From UBA1426 sp052034085 (GTDB lineage: Bacteria; Bacillota; Clostridia; Peptostreptococcales; Anaerovoracaceae), in contig JBPOJA010000011.1 of the NCBI GenBank assembly GCA_052034085.1, positions 124,001 through 188,000 on the forward strand: 64,000 nt of DNA, read 5' to 3'. The translations under genes and the position numbers were made by a program. Below, one piece after another: positions 59,750 to 64,000 of this stretch (its first letter is position 1; each line of letters starts with the position of its first letter). A model generated the notes under the pieces. The model was not told the origin of the DNA. It did no database searches and worked only from the letters and a program-made list of their open reading frames with translations.

Positions 59750-60016
59750 CTATTTTCTCAGACCTAAGCGAGCGATAAGGTTTCTGTATCTTTCCAGATC
59801 TTTTTCCTTGAGATAGTTGAGCAGGTTTCTTCTCTGTCCAACCATTTTCAGCAAACCTCTTCTGGAATGGTGATCCTTTTTGTGGATTTTCAGGTGCTCG
59901 TTCAAATCGTTGATTCTGCTTGTGAGAATGGCTATCTGCACCTCAGGCGAACCCGTATCTCCTTCATGAATCATGAAATCCCTGATGATTTCAGCTTTCT
60001 TTTCTTTACCAATCAT
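59750..60016 (-). CDS. rpsO: Ribosomal protein S15
   Basis: An 88-residue S15: D-T-G-S-P-E-V-Q-I-A-I-L-T-S-R-I near residue 20, then H-x-K-D-H-H-S-R-R-G-L and R-N-L-L-N-Y-L. It binds 16S rRNA early in 30S assembly. The ribosome-binding site AAGGAG is eight bases upstream. It has its own promoter and a structured leader. Confidence 0.98.
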   Translation of the reverse strand: MIGKEKKAEIIRDFMIHEGDTGSPEVQIAILTSRINDLNEHLKIHKKDHHSRRGLLKMVGQRRNLLNYLKEKDLERYRNLIARLGLRK

Positions 60017-60097
60017 TTCATTTTCTCCTTTTGTAATTCTCCCATACCGCGCCTGGCGTCGGAGATTCGCAAAGCTCAGTTATGGGAACGTACTTAA
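60017..60097 (-). promoter_or_regulatory. Probable S15 autoregulatory leader
   Basis: An ~80-base leader in which TTCCCATA (60081-60088) pairs with TATGGGAG (60039-60046), enclosing further G/C-rich segments (CGCCAGGCGCGG). This fits a multi-branched S15-binding leader of the sort known in Firmicutes. It is a visual match only. Confidence 0.5.
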
Positions 60098-61035
60098 CGA
60101 TTTATAATACCATGGTAACTGGCAGCTGTCAAACAATCTTCTTTTATCTGAACAGCCAGTTCTTCCATGGTTTCAAACCTTAATTCGGGCCTTAACCTTT
60201 CAAGGAATTCTACTTTAATCGGCTGACCGTATATGTCTCTGTCGAAATTGAATATATGGGTTTCTATGCTTCTGGCATTGGCATCCCCAATAGTCGGCCT
60301 TGTGCCCACATTGGTAATACTGGCATATCTTTGGCCTTCAAAATAACAATAGGTCACATAAACTCCGTTTGCCGGGCTGACCATGTCGTCATCAAGAGTA
60401 AGATTGGTGGTGGGAAATCCCAGAGTTCTGCCAAATTTGTTTCCCTTTACCACAGTGCCGCCGGTCGCATAATAGCGCCCCATGAGCTTCAGGCATTTGT
60501 CCACTCTGCCTTCTTCTATATATTTTCTTATGAGAGTGGAACTGACTATTTCCCCCTCGACCATGAAGGGCTCCACTACGTGAATACCATAGCCTTGGGA
60601 AAAACCAACCTTCATCAAAGTTTCAGGAGTGCCCCTGCCGTTTCTCCCGAAACTGTAATTGAAGCCGCAAAAAGCTTCCTTCATATTGAGCTTTTTAACC
60701 AGTATGTCAATGATAAACTCTTCAGGCTCCATATATCTGATATTGTCATCAAAAGGCACCGTTACCACATAGTTGATTCCCAGACTTCTGATACTTTCAA
60801 TTTTTTCTTCGAAAGTCTGAATATTTTTTACCACCCGTCTGCCTGCCAGCACATTTTTGGGATGGTTGCTGAATGTGAAAATGATGCTCTTCAAGCCGGT
60901 GCTGATTGCACTGTTGACTGTTCTCCTGATAAGTTCCTGGTGGCCTTTGTGAACTCCATCGAAATTGCCAAAGGCAATGACTGAATTCTCCATGTCATCA
61001 ATCTGGTTTAAATCTGTAAAAACTCTCATAGACAT
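60094..61035 (-). CDS. ribF: Bifunctional riboflavin kinase / FAD synthetase
   Basis: A 313-residue enzyme converting riboflavin to FMN and FAD. The FAD-synthetase domain has I-A-F-G-N-F-D-G-V-H-K-G-H-Q near residue 20 and S-S-T-L-I-R. The kinase domain starts near residue 185 with G-x-x-x-G-R-T-L-G-F-P-T-T-N-L and has G-V-Y-V-T-Y. It overlaps truB by 10 bases; an alternative ATG at 61029 overlaps the truB stop as ATGA. Confidence 0.97.
   Translation of the reverse strand: MSMRVFTDLNQIDDMENSVIAFGNFDGVHKGHQELIRRTVNSAISTGLKSIIFTFSNHPKNVLAGRRVVKNIQTFEEKIESIRSLGINYVVTVPFDDNIRYMEPEEFIIDILVKKLNMKEAFCGFNYSFGRNGRGTPETLMKVGFSQGYGIHVVEPFMVEGEIVSSTLIRKYIEEGRVDKCLKLMGRYYATGGTVVKGNKFGRTLGFPTTNLTLDDDMVSPANGVYVTYCYFEGQRYASITNVGTRPTIGDANARSIETHIFNFDRDIYGQPIKVEFLERLRPELRFETMEELAVQIKEDCLTAASYHGIINR
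60104..60132 (-). promoter_or_regulatory. rpsO promoter
   Basis: TTGACA (60127-60132), 17-base spacer, TATTAT (60104-60109), within the end of ribF. Confidence 0.8.
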
Positions 61036-61949
61036 AACACTTTTTCCGCCTTCAAAAGATCTTTGCTGTTCTCTTTAACAGCTACGCCTAAAAATTCATT
61101 ATTGTAATATAAACAGTATCTGTGATCTGCTTTTGAGCAATACTCTCCGGTCTGCGGCCGGCGGCAGATTTTCACTTCTGACGCTTTCAGCATCCTGCCA
61201 TTGCAAAACTCACTGCTTTGTTCCTTCGTAAGATCTGCTCTGCCCAGATGTCCCAGGGGGTAGTCCATTGGCAGCAGATATTTTTCATAGCCCTTTTCCA
61301 GCTCTTCCAGGGTTACGGACTCCGATGATCTGAAAAAACCGCTGCCTGTTCTTAAAAGAAAGCTCATAGCTGCCCCGGTTTCAAGCCGACAGCCTGCGTC
61401 ATGGCACAGAGTTCTTACATAAGTGCCTTTTGAGCAGTCAACAAGAAACCTGACTCTTGCCTCTTCTCTATTGTAGCCGATGACCTCAAACCTGTAAATC
61501 CTGACAGCTCTCCTGGGCCTTTCAACCCTCTCACCGCTTCTTGAATACTCATACAATCTCTTGCCGTTTATTCTGACTGCCGAATATCCCGGAACTTCCT
61601 GCTGAATCGTCCCTTCAAAACCCCTGAAAATCTCCTGTATTTCAACTGTATTTTGGGGTATTTTTTTTGCATTTTCAGGAGAATCCAGTATATTTCCCCA
61701 TATGTCCTGTGTATCTGTAGTGATGCCCAGCAACATTTCACCTAAATATTGCTTATTATCCTCCTCCAGATATTCTATTATCCTTGTAGCTTTTCCTATG
61801 CAGATCACGAGGACACCTGTAGCCATAGGATCCAAGGTCCCTGCATGACCTATGCGCTTTACACCCGTCAGTCTCCGTATATGATTCACGCAGTCATGGG
61901 AAGTCATCCCTGCCGGCTTAAGCAGATTGATTATGCCTGATCCTTCCAT
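61026..61949 (-). CDS. truB: tRNA pseudouridine(55) synthase
   Basis: A 307-residue TruB: G-I-I-N-L-L-K-P-A-G-M-T-S-H-D at the start, catalytic Asp in H-A-G-T-L-D-P-M-A-T-G, and S-K-G-T-Y-V-R-T-L in the RNA-binding part, with a PUA-like C-terminal region. It overlaps nrnA by 19 bases and ribF by 10. Confidence 0.97.
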   Translation of the reverse strand: MEGSGIINLLKPAGMTSHDCVNHIRRLTGVKRIGHAGTLDPMATGVLVICIGKATRIIEYLEEDNKQYLGEMLLGITTDTQDIWGNILDSPENAKKIPQNTVEIQEIFRGFEGTIQQEVPGYSAVRINGKRLYEYSRSGERVERPRRAVRIYRFEVIGYNREEARVRFLVDCSKGTYVRTLCHDAGCRLETGAAMSFLLRTGSGFFRSSESVTLEELEKGYEKYLLPMDYPLGHLGRADLTKEQSSEFCNGRMLKASEVKICRRPQTGEYCSKADHRYCLYYNNEFLGVAVKENSKDLLKAEKVLCL

Positions 61950-62899
61950 GTTTCCAGCTCTTTCCCTATGGCTTCAATCACTTCTGCTTTGAATTCTTCA
62001 ATAGGTTTATTCACAACGCAGCCAGCTGAATTTTTGTGTCCGCCTCCTCCGAAGCCTGCGGCTATTCTGGCTACATCATATTTACCTTTCGAACGGAATG
62101 TAGCCTTGGTATTGCCTTCCTCTTCCCTTAAAAATGCGGCAATTTCAATGCCTTCGATATTCCTCAGCTCTTCAACCAGCCCTTCTGTTTCTTCCATCAG
62201 GGCATTGCTTTCTTCAAGCATTTCTTCGGTCATAAGAGCAATGCAAGCTTTATTACCATATAACATTTCAAGAGTCGAGAGAATTTTATTTCGCAGAACC
62301 ATTCTCTCCATTCTCTTATTCTGGTAAACCTCCAAAGAGACTCTGTTATGATCCATGCCAGAGTCGAACAATTCAGCCGCCTGCATATGGGTCTTTTTCG
62401 ACGTGTTGGAATACATGAACCGGCCGGTATCCGTTACAAGTGCAGTGTAAAGGGCAAGCCCTATCTCAGAATCTATATGAGCCCCCATGAGTTTGATAAT
62501 GTCCATTACAATTTCGCCTGTCGAAGAGGCTTTTGCATCGATAAGATTATAGTCTGCAAAAGGTCTGGCAGTTTTGTGATGATCCACCATTATGGTCGTA
62601 TCACCTTTTTTCAGGAAGCCGGCCCGCTTCCCCAGCCTGCCTTCATCACTGCTGTCAAGGGATAGGCAGATTGATGGATTTTCTATGGAACTTTCATAGA
62701 CGCAATGACCTGCATTCAGGAATTCGATATTTCTTGGGATTTTATCCTCTATAAGAACTTCTGCCTTTTTGCCCGCATTTCTTAAGGCGGTGCACAGGGC
62801 TACAGAAGACCCCAGGGCATCGCCGTCCATCTGTATATGGGGAAGTATTACAACACTTTCCGCTTCATTTAATAACGCTGCTATCTTATTCTTCATCAT
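61931..62899 (-). CDS. nrnA: Bifunctional oligoribonuclease / pAp phosphatase NrnA
   Basis: A 322-residue DHH/DHHA1 phosphoesterase: H-I-Q-M-D-G-D-A-L-G-S-S, L-D-S-S-D near residue 80, M-V-D-H-H-K-T-A, and the C-terminal G-G-G-H-K-N-S-A-G. It degrades nano-RNA and pAp. I place the start at the ATGATG near 62899, overlapping the rbfA end. A longer frame to 62929 lies within rbfA. Confidence 0.94.
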   Translation of the reverse strand: MMKNKIAALLNEAESVVILPHIQMDGDALGSSVALCTALRNAGKKAEVLIEDKIPRNIEFLNAGHCVYESSIENPSICLSLDSSDEGRLGKRAGFLKKGDTTIMVDHHKTARPFADYNLIDAKASSTGEIVMDIIKLMGAHIDSEIGLALYTALVTDTGRFMYSNTSKKTHMQAAELFDSGMDHNRVSLEVYQNKRMERMVLRNKILSTLEMLYGNKACIALMTEEMLEESNALMEETEGLVEELRNIEGIEIAAFLREEEGNTKATFRSKGKYDVARIAAGFGGGGHKNSAGCVVNKPIEEFKAEVIEAIGKELETWKDQA

Positions 62900-63284
62900 G
62901 AGTGAGCTCTTTTTCTTCCTCCGACTCATCTTCCCCGCTTTTAATGTTCAGGCTCTCCAGAATCGATTCGATGTGACGGCCATATTCCTGAGAAGTATCC
63001 AGCCTGAAATTAATTTCCGGCACATGCCTCAGTTTTATCTGCCTGCCTACTTCCTTCCTGACCAGGCCCTTAGCACCTTCAAATGCCTTCAGGACCTCTT
63101 CCCTGTTGTCAGACTCGGGAACACTGATATAAATAGTTGCATAGCCATAATCTTTAGATACTTCCACGTCGGATATACTCACCATTCCCGACAGTCTTGG
63201 ATCCTTAATTTCCCGCAACAGCAGCTGACTGACAACTTTTTTGATTTCCTCAGCCATTCTTTCGGCTCTGAAACTTTTACCCAT
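62886..63284 (-). CDS. rbfA: Ribosome-binding factor A
   Basis: A 132-residue RbfA with a type II KH fold: F-R-A-E-R-M-A-E-E-I-K-K-V-V-S and the A-T-I-Y-I-S-V strand, then an acidic C-terminal tail. It assists maturation of the 16S 5' end and cold adaptation. It follows infB directly, with no gap, in the standard infB-rbfA order. Confidence 0.96.
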   Translation of the reverse strand: MGKSFRAERMAEEIKKVVSQLLLREIKDPRLSGMVSISDVEVSKDYGYATIYISVPESDNREEVLKAFEGAKGLVRKEVGRQIKLRHVPEINFRLDTSQEYGRHIESILESLNIKSGEDESEEEKELTHDEE

Positions 63285-64000
63285 TTATCTTTCTATCTCC
63301 TCTACAACAAACGCTTCTATGACATCGCCTTCTTTTATGTCGTTATAGTTTTCTATTCCAATGCCGCACTCGTAACCCTGGGTAACTTCTCTCACATCAT
63401 CCTTAAATCTCTTAAGCGAGGATATTTTCCCCTCGTGTATTATGATTCCGTCTCTTACCAGTCTGACACCTGCGTTTCTCGTTACTTTGCCCTCTGTTAC
63501 ATATGCACCTGCAACTATGCCGACACCGGGGACTTTAAATGTGTTGCGTACTTCGACTTTGCCCAGGACTACTTCTTTGAAGACAGGATCAAGCATGCCT
63601 TTCATGGCGGCTTCTATGTCTTCAATTGCATCATATATTATCCTGTAGGTCCTTATTTCAACGCCTTCCCTCTCTGCCATGTTTATAACTGCTGTCGGCG
63701 GGCTCACATTGAATCCCAGAATAATTGCATCAGATGTTGCAGCCAGCATAATATCATTTTCGGTCACGGTTCCCACGCCGGAATGGATTATCCGGACTTT
63801 CACATTTTCATTGTGCATTTTCTCCAAAGAGGCACTTAAAGCGCCTACTGAACCCTGAACGTCTGCTTTGACTATGAGGTTCAGCTCCTTGATTTCCCCT
63901 TCCTGAATCTGGCTGTAAAGCTGTTCCAGGCTGGAGGATGACTTTCTGGTCATCACTTCTTCCCTGACCTTCATTCGTCTCTGTTCTGCAATTTCTCTAG
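63285..64000 (-). CDS. infB: Translation initiation factor IF-2, C-terminal part (runs off the window)
   Basis: The open frame reaches the window edge; in frame at the edge it reads R-E-I-A-E-Q-R-R-M-K-V-R-E-E. Domains present: end of the G2 linker, the G3 region (I-V-K-A-D-V-Q-G-S-V-G-A-L) and the C2 domain (G-x-I-A-G-x-Y-V-T-E-G-K) that binds fMet-tRNA. The GTPase domain is outside the window. The internal ATG at 63974 is not the true start. Confidence 0.97.
   Translation of the reverse strand, partial: REIAEQRRMKVREEVMTRKSSSSLEQLYSQIQEGEIKELNLIVKADVQGSVGALSASLEKMHNENVKVRIIHSGVGTVTENDIMLAATSDAIILGFNVSPPTAVINMAEREGVEIRTYRIIYDAIEDIEAAMKGMLDPVFKEVVLGKVEVRNTFKVPGVGIVAGAYVTEGKVTRNAGVRLVRDGIIIHEGKISSLKRFKDDVREVTQGYECGIGIENYNDIKEGDVIEAFVVEEIER

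Noticed and set aside
1..64000. Mobile elements, prophage, toxin-antitoxin or defence systems
   Set aside because: Every sizeable frame is accounted for by housekeeping or metabolic families; no transposase, integrase, terminal repeat or att-like duplication at the tRNA was seen.

Overview
The window reads as a contiguous piece of housekeeping chromosome from an anaerobic Firmicute of the class Clostridia, probably an amino-acid-fermenting, Sedimentibacter- or Tissierellia-like organism. The genus guess is inference. Evidence for Clostridia: strong AGGAGG ribosome-binding sites, frequent TTG starts, Firmicute gene orders (ftsK-rimO-pgsA-cinA-recA, dgt-dnaG-rpoD-trmK-nif3, infB-rbfA-nrnA-truB-ribF-rpsO-pnp, asp23 divergent from rpmB), a Firmicute-type LexA box at recA and a Spo0A-type DNA-binding domain. 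Evidence for anaerobic life: a four-subunit 2-oxoacid:ferredoxin oxidoreductase, formate-tetrahydrofolate ligase, acetate kinase, parts of a sodium-pumping decarboxylase, several radical-SAM enzymes and a giant 2-hydroxyacyl-CoA dehydratase activase. Most genes lie on the minus strand.

Layout. 1-3.4 kb: 5' end of alaS, a divergent aldo/keto reductase-ferredoxin, iscS-iscU and an orphan Spo0A DNA-binding domain. 3.4-9.9 kb: comEA, a paired radical-SAM system (two genes), a MetH-activation-like/HD fusion divergent from an XRE regulator, and obg. 10-13.2 kb: rplU-rpmA with a leader, an orphan oadB/oadG pair, and recA under a LexA box. 13.3-19.5 kb: cinA, pgsA, rimO, ftsK, uppP. 19.6-27.8 kb: asd, rpmF, ackA, tmcAL, a coiled-coil gene, coaD, rsmD, recG, asp23 and rpmB. 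27.8-28.3 kb: a gene-free patch with a short tandem repeat, then tRNA-Leu(GAG). 28.4-35.3 kb: an oligopeptide-binding lipoprotein, coaE, polA, an ECF sigma/anti-sigma pair and a PHP phosphatase. 35.3-43.8 kb: P1 peptidase, OPT transporter and ketopantoate-reductase-like gene, then fhs, the Vor-type oxidoreductase and a small ATPase. 43.8-50.4 kb: a HAD hydrolase, a probable 6S RNA, yebC, the 1409-residue activase, a minute transcription unit with a 13-codon ORF, and RNase P RNA. 50.4-64 kb: nif3, trmK, rpoD, dnaG, dgt, dut, an M16 protease, pnp, rpsO, ribF, truB, nrnA, rbfA and the 3' part of infB.

How it fits together. The metabolic genes describe peptide and amino-acid use: peptide uptake (OPT, OppA-like lipoprotein), hydrolysis (P1 peptidase), ferredoxin-linked oxidation of 2-oxoacids to acyl-CoA, one-carbon metabolism through formyl-tetrahydrofolate, substrate-level ATP via acetate kinase, and possibly 2-hydroxyacyl-CoA dehydration and a sodium-motive decarboxylation. 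The rest is replication, repair, translation and RNA-turnover machinery. No phage, IS element, CRISPR array or defence island was seen. The least explained items are the 13-codon transcription unit beside rnpB, the MetH-activation/HD fusion, the orphan Spo0A domain, and an L27 made without the usual Firmicute leader.
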